NCBI GenBank assembly: GCA_021732845.1
Contig: JAKFUF010000160.1
Coordinates: forward strand, 1-34,609
Source: Planctomycetaceae bacterium
GTDB lineage: Bacteria; Planctomycetota; Planctomycetia; Planctomycetales; Planctomycetaceae
Length of the DNA stretch: 34,609 bases
Reading direction: 5' to 3'
Shown piece by piece: positions 8,174-15,955 of this stretch (positions within the stretch are counted from its first letter, which is position 1; each line of letters begins with the position of its first letter). Under the pieces are notes generated by a model that saw nothing but the letters and a program-made list of their open reading frames with translations, was not told the DNA's origin and made no database searches. The translations under genes and the position numbers were made by a program.

Positions 8174-9321
8174 GTGATGTTCCGGTTCATGATCCCTGCC
8201 AGCCAGTGGGCCAGCTTGACCGGCGTCAGCGCGGCGATCTCCATCCCTTCCAGCGCCAGGCGTCCCGCCAGTTGCTCGTCGTACCACGGATTCGCCTGGC
8301 CGTCGAGGGCCGCCAAACCCAGCAGCGTGACGCCGGTCTCGCGGAGGCGGCGGCAGGCCGAGATCAAGACGCGCGGGTCGGCCCCTTCACAAAAATCGGT
8401 CACCAGCACCAGCACGGTGCGTTTGGGTTGAGCGACCAGTTGTTCGCAGTAGCAGACGGCTCGGCCGATGTTGGTGCCGCCGCCAAGCTGCACGCTCATG
8501 AGGATTTCTACGGGGTCGGCCGCATGTTCCGTGAGGTCCACAATCGAGGTGTCGAACAGCACCAGTTTGACCCGCACGACGGGCAGCGCCGCGAGGATCC
8601 CGGCCATCACCGCCGAGTGAATGACACTGTCGGCCATCGACCCCGACTGGTCGATGCACAGGATCACATCCCACGGCAGGTGCCGCTTCACGCGGCTGAA
8701 AAACCGTGGCTGGTCCACCAGCAGCTTCTTGGTCTCGGGGTTCCAGTTTTTGAGGTTGCGGCGGATCGTATCGCGGGCGTCGAAGTTGCGGGCGACTTTC
8801 AATTGGCTGTGTCGGAAGCGGTTGAGCCGCCCGGCGATGGCGTTGCGGATCTCCTGTTCAAGCTTCCGCTTCAGTTCCTCGACCACGCGGGAAATGAGCC
8901 GCCGGACTTCGCCCATGACCCGCCCGCTGAGCTGGCCCTTCATGTTGAGCACGGCCCCCAAGAGTTCGGTGCTCGGCTCCAGTGAGGCCAGCGTCTTGGG
9001 GTCGTTGATCAGCTCCGTCAGGCCGTAGCGTTCGAGCGCGTGGCCCGTGATCCGCTCGCAGGTTTCCTGGGGAAAGAGTTCGCGGATCTCATTGAGCCAC
9101 CGCGGCACGTCGAGCTGGCTGGGATCCAATGAACCTGGCCCCAACTGCTTGTCCTGACGGACGCCGCGGCCTTTGTATTCGCGGGAATACAGCAGTTCGA
9201 GCGCTTCCGCCATCCGCTGCTGCTCGCCACTCATGCAATTCGGCATCTTCGGCTGCGCATACTTGCCCAGCACGAGCCGCCAGCGAGCCAGATTGGAGGG
9301 GTTTGGGTTGGGGGCGGGCAT
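8170..9321 (-). CDS. yehP: YehP-type VWA domain protein
   Basis: The 383-residue protein closely follows the YehP family. An N-terminal helical region includes RWRLVLGKYA and ELFPQETCERI. Residues 178-213 (ARNFDARDTIRRNLKNW) form the conserved linker. The C-terminal VWA domain has the MIDAS residues D224-x-S226-x-S228 (DQSGSM), T283 in LGGGTNIGRAV and D309 in LVTDF. The motif is complete, so metal-dependent partner binding is expected. YehP proteins occur with MoxR ATPases and SWIM proteins in ternary systems, and some such genes lie near defence loci. It is first in a two-gene operon, translationally coupled to the downstream gene by ATGA. Length matches E. coli YehP (378). No MoxR gene lies upstream: the next 880 bases hold only gene debris and repeats. 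Confidence 0.88.
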   Translation of the reverse strand: MPAPNPNPSNLARWRLVLGKYAQPKMPNCMSGEQQRMAEALELLYSREYKGRGVRQDKQLGPGSLDPSQLDVPRWLNEIRELFPQETCERITGHALERYGLTELINDPKTLASLEPSTELLGAVLNMKGQLSGRVMGEVRRLISRVVEELKRKLEQEIRNAIAGRLNRFRHSQLKVARNFDARDTIRRNLKNWNPETKKLLVDQPRFFSRVKRHLPWDVILCIDQSGSMADSVIHSAVMAGILAALPVVRVKLVLFDTSIVDLTEHAADPVEILMSVQLGGGTNIGRAVCYCEQLVAQPKRTVLVLVTDFCEGADPRVLISACRRLRETGVTLLGLAALDGQANPWYDEQLAGRLALEGMEIAALTPVKLAHWLAGIMNRNIT

Positions 9322-9555
9322 TTGGAGTGGTTCAATGACCCTGGGATGTGTCCGACAATGGTCGCTGCTTGGTTGAACAGCATGTCATGGAAGAAGTCCA
9401 TGCGTTCCCAGACGGGGTCTATCGTTTCAGACCAGATTGTGCATCAGACATCTCACCCATCTCCGCCGCAGGCCACCGCGACAGGCTACTCTATTCGTGA
9501 CACGAGGCGTCCGCCAGCCAATGACCGGCGACGAGCGGCCACGCGGCGACAAGCA

Positions 9556-9680
9556 CACCGCTTCGAGATCTTTTTTGACCCCCACGACGCGGTCGTCGCC
9601 CCCCACAAGCATGCCGGCTACCACCACATGCGGTCGGAAGCGTATTTGGCCATCGCCTGGACGTGGCGTGCGACGGGTAG
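9556..9680 (+). pseudogene. C-terminal fragment of a BamE/SmpA-like small membrane protein
   Basis: The plus frame reads HRFEIFFDPHDAVVAPHKHAG, then YHHMRSEAYLAIAWTW. This matches the C-terminus of the intact gene at 11678-12076 (TRFEIYFDSHDVVVSSYKRAG, then YHQTRPEEYLANAWQW), so it is a degraded paralogue. There is no start in a recognisable N-terminal region. The upstream 130 bases match the intact gene only weakly around 9536-9550. It appears separated from the matching N-terminal fragment (10020-10100) by repeats, and the two pieces are in reversed order. Confidence 0.7.
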
Positions 9681-9717
9681 CGCAGGTGGGAAGGGGTAGC
9701 GCAGGTCGGATGGGGTG

Positions 9718-9745
9718 TGCCACTGGTCAGCTTGTCTGCCAGTGC
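9718..9745. repeat. Small inverted repeat CACTGG...CCAGTG
   Basis: CACTGG and CCAGTG enclose a short loop with a further CAG/CTG pair. A related palindrome with the same CACTGG/CCAGTG core is at 13461-13477. The surrounding 9322-9555 stretch holds no gene I can support. Just upstream (about 9676-9714) GTAGCGCAGGT occurs twice in tandem. Confidence 0.4.
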
Positions 9746-9833
9746 GAACGGGGACCGACTCTGCTCGTGGAACGACTTGAACGTCTCGTCCCCTTCAAGT
9801 GGGCATCGCCGGACGTTCACACGACCCGCGAGC

Positions 9834-10022
9834 GAGGAACCCCGACAGCGGATGAAGCAGGGGGCGAAGCCACCCATCCGCGCCAGGGGTTCCGCAGCGA
9901 GCAGAGCTTACCAGAGGAACCCCGACAGCGGATGAAGCAGGGGGCGAAGCCACCCATCCGCGCCAGGGGTTCCGCAGCGAGCAAGAACTGACCCCGCGAG
10001 CGAGGAACCCCGACAGCGGATG
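9834..10022. repeat. Palindromic 70-bp repeat, two full copies plus a left-arm copy
   Basis: Bases 9834-9903 and 9914-9983 are near-identical direct repeats with 80-bp spacing. Each begins GAGGAACCCCGACAGCGGATG and ends CATCCGCGCCAGGGGTTCCGC, and the two arms are imperfect inverted repeats (about 16 of 21 positions pair) around a 20-nt loop. A third copy at 10002-10022 has only the left arm and runs directly into the membrane-protein fragment. It looks like a REP/MITE-like element that has multiplied inside a dead gene. Confidence 0.8.
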
Positions 10023-10100
10023 GCTCACGTGAAGAAATCGCTTCCCATCATTGTACTCGGCGTCGTCATCCTGCTCCTTGGTGCGAGCGTCTGGCTGTGA
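10020..10100 (+). pseudogene. N-terminal fragment of the small membrane protein, stopped after 26 codons
   Basis: From ATG 10020, or GTG 10029, the frame reads MAHVKKSLPIIVLGVVIL and ends in SVWL followed by TGA at 10098-10100. The intact gene at 11678 has MKKSLPIIVLGVAILLLGAS. This is the membrane anchor of a paralogue whose body is missing. It abuts a repeat left arm at 10002-10022. Confidence 0.75.
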
Positions 10101-10202
10101 CCCGAGTTTCTGCTTGACACGCGCTTCGCTCACGCCGACAATGGAAGCAGCTCATCAACCATGTGTTGAAGGAGTAACGAGGCCGTTCCGCAAGGGGCGG
10201 CT

Positions 10203-10709
10203 TCAGCCATTTTGTGCGGCCCAGAAAGCCAGGTACTCCCGCTGATATTTTTCCCTCTGATGTGATCGGTCCACCGGGAACTGGGTCCACGGCAAGACGT
10301 AATCTTCACGCTCCGCCACGATCATTAGATAGCTGAAATCCGGCAGGGCCAGCACGTACCGCCATTCGCCCCGGCGCTCGTTCTTCCACCAGACGATTCG
10401 ATCGCCTTCCGCTGGGCGTCGATTCGCAAAGGCTTCCATCGCGGGGCGTGGCCAACGGATCCGCTGGCAGCGGGCCATGTCTGGCAGCCGATCCGCCTCA
10501 GTGCTGCCTTCCGAGATGAAGTGCCAAAAGGTCGCCTCCTTGCCCTGAATGACAGGGTGGCGTTTGATGCCCACGCGCTTGCCAGGCCACGCAGGCTTGG
10601 ACTGAAGAAAGTCCGCGGTAAACCACTCATAAAGGACATTTTCATAGGCCTTCCAGTCGCCGGCGGAATCCACCAGAAGGACCAGGGGCGGCAACCAATC
10701 CTCATTCAT
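10203..10709 (-). CDS. Hypothetical protein coupled to DUF3800
   Basis: The 168-residue protein starts at the ATG that overlaps the DUF3800 stop by 4 nt (ATGA). The frame is open further upstream but that part lies inside the DUF3800 gene. It is rich in Trp, Arg and acidic residues with no membrane segment. Recognisable patches are VLLVDSAGDWKAYENVLYEW near residues 10-30 and the middle segment RIVWWKNERRGEWRYVLALPDFSYLMIV. I do not recognise a family. The tight coupling to DUF3800 argues for a joint role, for example as partner, regulator or substrate-delivery protein, but nothing in the sequence shows which. Confidence 0.75.
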   Translation of the reverse strand: MNEDWLPPLVLLVDSAGDWKAYENVLYEWFTADFLQSKPAWPGKRVGIKRHPVIQGKEATFWHFISEGSTEADRLPDMARCQRIRWPRPAMEAFANRRPAEGDRIVWWKNERRGEWRYVLALPDFSYLMIVAEREDYVLPWTQFPVDRSHQREKYQREYLAFWAAQNG

Positions 10710-11416
10710 GCCACCCGTCCCCGCTGGGCCTGCCACATGAAAAGATTGAACTTTGGCTCGCGCAGCAATGTGGACCGAGACAGCGAATAGCCCGTCCGCT
10801 CCTTGATCCGGGCCACCAACGCGCTCTTGGCCGCACTCCCGTTCAAGCCACGGCTCACATAGCCAACCGCGCCCAGCAGGAAGTCGGTCAGTTGAAGCTG
10901 CTCGACCGCGTCAGACTCCACCACCTGCAGGCGTTCGACGATTTCGCGGTTGAAGTCGTACAGGTTGTTGCACAGCACATCGTGGAGCCTGGCCACCTTT
11001 TGCGCGCTCCGCGTGTCCTTCTTGTCGAGATAGATGTGAAACCTGGCCTCCGGTGTCAGCAGCGGTTCCAGCAGGCCGAACATCATCTTGTAGTACCAGT
11101 CATCATGTGACTGGCCGAAATCGGCGTGCCGCAAATTCCCCTTCTGCGCCACCCAGGCGCGGAAATGCAGCTCGTCGTCCTCGAAAAATGCGTTGAGCAC
11201 CTCCATGTAGTACGCCAGCTTCGCAGGCGACACTTTGGACCATTTCAGCTCGAAGTCGGCCGCCAGCCCATGCTTGGATTTGATCTCGCGCAGCCGAATC
11301 GCGCTGTTCCGCGCATGCTCCTGCGAACACCATACCGTGCCGAGCGCCATCACCGGGTGATGGTCGTTCTCCAAGTGGCAGCTTTCATCACAGTACAGGT
11401 TGACGACGTGGCTCAT
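10706..11416 (-). CDS. DUF3800 domain protein
   Basis: The 236-residue protein begins MSHVVNLYCDESCHLEN, the typical DUF3800 N-terminus. It carries the conserved acidic residues D10, E11, D131 (YLDKKDTR) and D178 (QLTDFLLGAVGYV), spaced as in the RNase H-like fold proposed for the family. I prefer the ATG at 11416 because family members start just before the YxDES motif; the frame is open to 11575 but that extension has no family match. The function of DUF3800 proteins is not established; they are common near phage-defence genes. The downstream gene overlaps by ATGA, forming a two-gene unit on minus. The intergenic region 11417-11677 has no gene I can support. Confidence 0.85.
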   Translation of the reverse strand: MSHVVNLYCDESCHLENDHHPVMALGTVWCSQEHARNSAIRLREIKSKHGLAADFELKWSKVSPAKLAYYMEVLNAFFEDDELHFRAWVAQKGNLRHADFGQSHDDWYYKMMFGLLEPLLTPEARFHIYLDKKDTRSAQKVARLHDVLCNNLYDFNREIVERLQVVESDAVEQLQLTDFLLGAVGYVSRGLNGSAAKSALVARIKERTGYSLSRSTLLREPKFNLFMWQAQRGRVA

Positions 11417-11677
11417 GGGTGGCGTCCGCTCCAAGTCACGGTCTGGGAAGTGGAACATGCTTGAGCTGAAACCGGATCCATTCGACAGACTCCCGCACTG
11501 ACATGACTCTGTCCAGTGGCTAGCCTGCATGGACTTCGCAGAACTTCCGCTGGTTCCATTCCGCCGCGATCGCACGACGCTGCTGCCGCGTTCCGTCGTC
11601 GGAAATGGATTTCAACGGCAAACCGCCGTGCGGTCAATCAATCCCTGCCCTCTTTCAGCCCCCGCACCGAGGCTCAC

Positions 11678-12076
11678 ATGAAGAAATCACTCCCCATCAT
11701 TGTCCTCGGCGTCGCCATCCTGCTCCTCGGCGCGTCCTTCTGGCTCCGCCTCCGCCTCCGCCCGCGGCTGCGGGTCGAGAACTTCCGCCATGTCCACCCC
11801 GGCCTGACGCAGCGCGATGTGGAACGCCTCCTCGGCGGCCCCCCAGGCAATTTCGGCCTCGGTTGGGGGCATGGGATGATGACGCTGGAGAACTTTACCG
11901 GGCCACGTGGCTCCGTCGAACGGGTCTGGAAAGACGATTCGACTCGGTTTGAAATCTATTTCGATTCCCACGACGTGGTCGTTTCCTCCTACAAGCGCGC
12001 CGGCTACCACCAGACGCGGCCGGAGGAATATCTGGCCAACGCGTGGCAGTGGGTCGTGCGCCGGGTGGGGTTTTGA
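11678..12076 (+). CDS. Small membrane-anchored protein, BamE/SmpA-like
   Basis: The 132-residue protein starts MKKSLPIIVLGVAILLLGAS, a single uncleaved signal-anchor of about 18 hydrophobic residues followed by a basic Arg/Leu stretch (RLRLRPRLRV). The exposed part has HPGLTQRDVERLLGGPPGNFG and later RFEIYFDSHDVVVSSY, the pattern of BamE/SmpA-like repeats (a short helix after GLT, then beta strands). I chose the ATG at 11678 because both the signal segment and the pseudogene copy begin there. Two degraded paralogues lie at 9556-9680 and 10020-10100. The function is unknown; a role in envelope assembly is only suggested by the fold-like pattern. Confidence 0.7.
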   Translation: MKKSLPIIVLGVAILLLGASFWLRLRLRPRLRVENFRHVHPGLTQRDVERLLGGPPGNFGLGWGHGMMTLENFTGPRGSVERVWKDDSTRFEIYFDSHDVVVSSYKRAGYHQTRPEEYLANAWQWVVRRVGF

Positions 12077-12172
12077 AGGGGCTTCGCTGGAGAGGCCTCG
12101 TAATCTACCGTGGGGAGGGGTTATAGATGGCCGACAAGCAATGAGTGTCATTGTCAGGCAGGAGGAACCAGC

Positions 12173-12676
12173 GTGGGCCTACCGGGAATTCCTTTATGGA
12201 GCGATCAGGACGTTGTTCTTTACCATGGGACACTCGACATTCATGTGGCTTCGATCATGTATCGGGTCAACTCTAGCAAGTGCAAACACCTCAGGGACTT
12301 CGGACGCGGGTTTTACACGACGACAAATCGGTTGCAAGCTGAACGGTGGGCCGTGAATCTTGCCGCCCAGTTCGCGGGAGCAACACCCGCAGTCCTTGAA
12401 TTCACAGTCTCTCGAAGTGCTTTGGCGTCGCTGGACGCCTTGTTTTTCGTTCGGGGCGACCCTGCGGCTGTGGACTATTGGAGCTTCGTCCAGTTTTGCA
12501 GGATGTCGGCGACGGACCACGGCCGCGCGCAAAAACCTTGGTATGATGTCGTTGCGGGACCGGTCATGGGCTCCCTGCGGAAACAGACGGTAATCCCCGA
12601 TGGAGATCAAATATCATTCCACACACCGGCAGCCACGGCGCTCTTGGACAGGAGCCAAAAGGTTCAAGTGGTATGA
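12173..12676 (+). CDS. DUF3990 protein, ADP-ribosyltransferase fold
   Basis: The 167-residue protein has the DUF3990 signatures in order: VVLYHGTLD (14-22), DFGRGFYTT (42-50), AERWA (56-60), PWYDVVAGPV (122-131) and DQISFHTPAATALL (145-158). The Tyr-His-Gly-Thr start and the GFYTT segment fit the NAD-binding core of the ADP-ribosyl superfamily, to which the family is assigned. I chose the GTG at 12173 because GGAGG lies 7 nt upstream; the frame is open to 12110. The 92-residue gene downstream overlaps by ATGA. DUF3990 genes in other bacteria often sit beside DUF3791, and the pair has a toxin-antitoxin look. A toxic role here is inference. Confidence 0.85.
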   Translation: MGLPGIPLWSDQDVVLYHGTLDIHVASIMYRVNSSKCKHLRDFGRGFYTTTNRLQAERWAVNLAAQFAGATPAVLEFTVSRSALASLDALFFVRGDPAAVDYWSFVQFCRMSATDHGRAQKPWYDVVAGPVMGSLRKQTVIPDGDQISFHTPAATALLDRSQKVQVV

Positions 12677-12951
12677 AATCCTCAACCGTCATCCCCAAGG
12701 ACGAGCAGGACCGCTTCTGGCACGTTGTCCGGCAGTGTATTCGGAAGTTCCACGCCCAGAGCGCAACATCCGCACTGATGTCAGTGACACGCCTGAGAAA
12801 AAAGGTGAACGGTATGCCGGTTGACCAGATGGAACTGTTCTACCATGCAGAACCGTTCGATGTGGCCTGCAACATGGCGAACTCAGCCTTGGATGTCAAA
12901 GACCACTTGGAAGCGTACCTGATGATTCGCGACGCGGACGCACACCGGTAG
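12673..12951 (+). CDS. Small partner of the DUF3990 gene, putative antitoxin
   Basis: The 92-residue protein starts at an ATG overlapping the DUF3990 stop by 4 nt, so translation is coupled. It looks mostly helical: WHVVRQCIRKFH near residues 16-27, TRLRKKVNG near 39-47, ELFYHAEPFDVACNMA near 54-69 and KDHLEAYLMIRDADA near 76-90. It has no membrane segment and no DNA-binding motif I recognise, and does not look like DUF3791 by eye. Small size, coupling and order (enzyme first, small gene second) suggest an antitoxin or immunity role for the upstream protein, but this is unproven. Confidence 0.7.
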   Translation: MKSSTVIPKDEQDRFWHVVRQCIRKFHAQSATSALMSVTRLRKKVNGMPVDQMELFYHAEPFDVACNMANSALDVKDHLEAYLMIRDADAHR

Positions 12952-13029
12952 ATTGGCCATTGGGACACACCGCCCCCAGTTGGTACTGGCAGAGCCAACC
13001 GCGGGATGTCATTCCTTGGGAGAATGCTC

Positions 13030-13365
13030 ATGGCTTCAGCAACCACCTTTGTCTGTCCTGAATGCGATTTTGAGGCACTGCACTGGAGCGACGGCAACCC
13101 GTATTATTGCGACCCAGACGGCACCAGGCATCATGTCTACCATCCCAGCCCCAGGTCGTATGGGCCGCTCGACGGGAACGATCCCTCACTGCTCTGCACG
13201 GCCTGCGGTCAGAAGCTGATCGGCGAAGTCAACGATTTTTCCGCGGGATGCCCAAAATGCGGCTCAATGAGCCTCGTCGAAACCCGCGACCTCGACGGCA
13301 TCACCTGCCCGGCCTGCAAACGTGGCACCTTGCGGGTTGACCCGACGAAGATGAGGATCTCATAG
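13030..13365 (+). CDS. Zinc-ribbon protein of unknown function
   Basis: The 111-residue protein has four CxxC pairs: CPEC near the start, CTAC, CPKC and CPAC, plus a further Cys and His residues between the first two. This suggests two zinc ribbons or one large treble-clef-like unit. The ATG at 13030 is preferred over 13006 because GGGAG is 7-8 nt upstream. There is no membrane segment. Such proteins often bind nucleic acid or protein, but the partner is unknown. It follows the DUF3990 pair by 78 bp on the same strand and may share its transcript. Confidence 0.65.
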   Translation: MASATTFVCPECDFEALHWSDGNPYYCDPDGTRHHVYHPSPRSYGPLDGNDPSLLCTACGQKLIGEVNDFSAGCPKCGSMSLVETRDLDGITCPACKRGTLRVDPTKMRIS

Positions 13366-13460
13366 ATCCGGCCAGCGGCCACAGACTTCGCGCAGTTTCG
13401 GTGGTGAATCGTCACCGCCGAAAAGGCCTGACGGTGGGACAGACTCCGCCCTTCCACCAG

Positions 13461-13477
13461 CACTGGCAAAGCCAGTG
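13461..13477. repeat. Palindrome CACTGGC-AAA-GCCAGTG in a 515-bp gap without genes
   Basis: Perfect 7-bp arms enclose a 3-nt loop. The gap 13366-13880 shows no convincing gene on either strand; short frames there have no family resemblance. The same core with a longer loop occurs at 9718-9745. It is probably a dispersed repeat or a terminator for the zinc-ribbon gene. Confidence 0.45.
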
Positions 13478-13880
13478 GCACAGTGGCACACAACTTGACG
13501 GAGAATGTCCCCAGTGCCACACCCGCCGTGAGGTGTCGGAGTAACTGTTCGAGATAGAGACAAGTAGGGTTGACGTTCAATTTTCCAAGATTAGAATGGG
13601 ATAAGAATCAAATCCGAAGGAACGGATTTGGTCACTTCATACACGTGTTGCCAAATTGGTGATTACGTCCCCATTGAAGCGAGATCGAGACGAGTGCTTC
13701 GGCTTCTGTCGGAAGCGACTTCCGCTCCGCATGGAGCGGCCCCATTGAGCATGTCACCCAAACGTTCGGACGACATTGGGTCTCCAATATCATTTTAATC
13801 GAACCTTTAGGAGCCGCGGACTGTCCACGCATTTGCGTTAGCTTTTTTCGCATCGACTAATCTGCAACCTGGAGGCAGTC

Positions 13881-14108
13881 ATGGAATCCTACCGCAACCT
13901 AAGCGGCACGTCCGGTATCGCGGCGTTCGAGTTGGGCAGTGATTTCGTTCGTGTGCGATTTCTGGACAATTCGGTTTATCTGTATTCGTGCCGTAGTGCT
14001 GGTCGAGGCAATATTGATCAGATGAAGCGTCTCGCGGTCGCAGGTCGAGGACTCAACACGTTCATCAACACGGCAGTCAGAAAGGCATATGAACGAAGAG
14101 AATTCTGA
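13881..14108 (+). CDS. KTSC-like small protein
   Basis: The 75-residue protein starts at an ATG 5 nt after GGAGG, a strong ribosome site. The sequence resembles the KTSC domain: SGIAAFELGSDFVRVRFLDN, a VYLYS segment, then GRGLNTFINTAVRKAYERREF, which corresponds to the S/GKG-(Y/L)FN-x-x-I-R stretch of that family. KTSC domains occur alone or fused to lysyl-tRNA synthetase-like and phage proteins; function is not settled. The canonical Lys-Thr-Ser-Cys residues are not all visible, so the assignment is by overall pattern. Confidence 0.6.
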   Translation: MESYRNLSGTSGIAAFELGSDFVRVRFLDNSVYLYSCRSAGRGNIDQMKRLAVAGRGLNTFINTAVRKAYERREF

Positions 14109-14481
14109 AGCGTGGCTCTAGAGTCGATGCGAAGTATTGCCTGCTCTCGGAACTGTTTGTCAAGAGGGAGGTGAGGGTCTCGACTATCGCCATGTTCCGG
14201 TTAGGTTTTCGGATAGGGCTGCTTCGACTCGCTCTTGGCATTGTCGATCGTGGAGTTCCAGCCGACCGTGGATCTGCATCTATTCGGCTCAGAGCCGCCA
14301 GACTTTTGCGCTGGTTGCCCTGACTAACGCCTCTGGTGGTCAGCCACCCCTGCCAGCGCCATCTTGGCTTCCGCAACAGTCTTGAATTTGATGTACCTGT
14401 GTATTACAGTGAAAAAGCCGCGGTCAATCTTTAGTCACGTGTCATCGCCGCTCACACGGCCCAAAACTTCGAGGTCACAAA
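14109..14481. other. Gene-poor gap before the winged-helix pair
   Basis: About 370 bases hold only short frames with no family resemblance on either strand. No repeat or hairpin stands out. The promoter of the next operon should be here. Confidence 0.5.
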
Positions 14482-15096
14482 ATGGCAAAATTTGAAGTCG
14501 AAATGGAACTCCAAGGGTTTAAGCTGAGAATCAAAGCTCAGCGAGAGGAAGACGTCCCGCGGATCGTCGGCCAGATTAGCCAGCAAATGGCCGGTTTGGT
14601 ATCTCCCAGTGGCGCAATGCTGGAAGCCACTCCACGGCTCGGTTCGGTTGCCAGAGTGCAGGAGCTGCCTGCGCAGGAGCATTCCGAGGAGGAGAAAGGG
14701 AAAGCACGCGGGAAATCGACTCGGCGGCGTAGTGTGGCAGAATCTGCAAAGACGCAAGCGATAACGTGGCGGCATAATCCTGAAAGGTGGGGAACGCCAA
14801 AGCAGTCGTGGACGGCGGCCAAAAAGATTCTGTGGATAATGTACGTCATTAGCCACGAGTCAACACATTCCGAGGTCAGCGGCCCAGTCATCGCTGAGAC
14901 ATTCAATAGCGCGTTCCGTCAATCTGGCCCGCTGCACAAGCCCAGCATGCCTCGAGATCTTGGATCTCTGAAAACTCGGTCTCCGGCAAACGTGATGGAT
15001 GATGCCACGAAATCTCCGATCGCATGGTTCTTGACCGATGAAGGCAAAAAAGAAGCTGAGAAGCTCGTGGCTGAGGCAAAAACGGCACAACCATAA
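14482..15096 (+). CDS. Unknown protein with C-terminal predicted winged helix
   Basis: The 204-residue protein has a beta-alpha start (FEVEMELQGFKLRIKAQREE, residues 4-23, then VPRIVGQISQQMAG). A charged linker near 65-90 is rich in Lys/Arg and Glu. The C-terminal part (about 95-200) has a predicted winged helix with the common ending WFLTDEGKKEAEKLVAEA. I do not recognise the family. ATG 14482 follows GAGG by about 7 nt. The next gene starts 9 nt after this stop, so the two form an operon. The paired protein also ends in a predicted winged helix. A role in DNA binding or regulation, possibly in a defence module, is inference. Confidence 0.65.
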   Translation: MAKFEVEMELQGFKLRIKAQREEDVPRIVGQISQQMAGLVSPSGAMLEATPRLGSVARVQELPAQEHSEEEKGKARGKSTRRRSVAESAKTQAITWRHNPERWGTPKQSWTAAKKILWIMYVISHESTHSEVSGPVIAETFNSAFRQSGPLHKPSMPRDLGSLKTRSPANVMDDATKSPIAWFLTDEGKKEAEKLVAEAKTAQP

Positions 15097-15105
15097 GGGG
15101 ATGGC

Positions 15106-15888
15106 ATGGCGTTGATCGATAATCAGACCATGGTGAAGCGGCTTGTGCCACCGCTCGATCTTTTCCTCGCGGAGCAACTCGTTGAGGAGTTCGTAAAGCT
15201 TGAGCGGCGGTATATCCTAAGGGATTGGGAGCCAGCAGAATTGGATGGCGGACGCTTCTCCGAAATCCTTGCCCGCGTTCTCTATCATCAAGATTCGTCT
15301 AATCTCGATCTAGCGCGGGATTTTGGAGACTGCGGCAAATACATACATAACGATAATGTGCCGCATGCAATCAATCGCGAAGAAGCAAAAATGATCTTTA
15401 TGGTATTGACGGTGGTCCATAAATTTCGAAGCAAGCGAGGCGTCTGCCACGTTTCCCCTACATATACCGCGAATCACATGGATGCCCGTTATATGATGGA
15501 AGCAGTTCGTTGGAGCATGGTTGAAGCACTCCGAATATTCTGGAGAAATGACCGTGATGCTGCCGCTCGAGCTATTAGCGAATTGCTGCGGTTTGATGTG
15601 CCATGCGTTGGTCGCTTTGAGGAAGCAGTCGTAGTCCAGCGAACAGACTTACGACCCGAGGAGGAACTTCTCGTGCTACTCCATCACGCTGGCGAATCGG
15701 GGTTTAGCAGACGAGAGTTGGGTAAATATGCGATGCGCAACCCGCCGGCAATTACCAAGGCGCTTGATAGTTTGACATCGCCAATGCAACGGGCAGTGGT
15801 CTGCCTCGCGGATGGTCGATTTGTCCTCACAGACCTCGGGCACAAGTATTTGAGGGAACAGCTGGCAGCCAAGCTACTTCTTGAGTAG
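15106..15888 (+). CDS. HEPN-like helical protein with C-terminal winged helix
   Basis: The 260-residue protein is helical in its first 160 residues, then has a predicted winged helix (about 183-252) ending GRFVLTDLGHKYLREQ. Near residues 108-115 the segment RSKRGVCH fits the R-x(6)-H spacing allowed for HEPN ribonucleases, and DARYMMEAVRWSMVEALRIFW follows, as in proteins with an RGVGH-type motif. HEPN domains often act as RNases in abortive infection and toxin systems, but the match here is by eye. The gene follows the 204-residue gene by 9 nt and its stop lies 67 bp before the preferred HNH start, so the three genes may be one transcript. Confidence 0.6.
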   Translation: MALIDNQTMVKRLVPPLDLFLAEQLVEEFVKLERRYILRDWEPAELDGGRFSEILARVLYHQDSSNLDLARDFGDCGKYIHNDNVPHAINREEAKMIFMVLTVVHKFRSKRGVCHVSPTYTANHMDARYMMEAVRWSMVEALRIFWRNDRDAAARAISELLRFDVPCVGRFEEAVVVQRTDLRPEEELLVLLHHAGESGFSRRELGKYAMRNPPAITKALDSLTSPMQRAVVCLADGRFVLTDLGHKYLREQLAAKLLLE

Positions 15889-15955
15889 AGGCAGGCGTAA
15901 GGCGCGTGTTGTTATCCGTGTACAAAGCGTGATACCGACCGAGGAGAATGCCATC

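Noticed and set aside
14137-14385. Short plus frame in the gap before the winged-helix pair
   Set aside because: No ribosome site or family pattern; opposed by a similar frame on minus.
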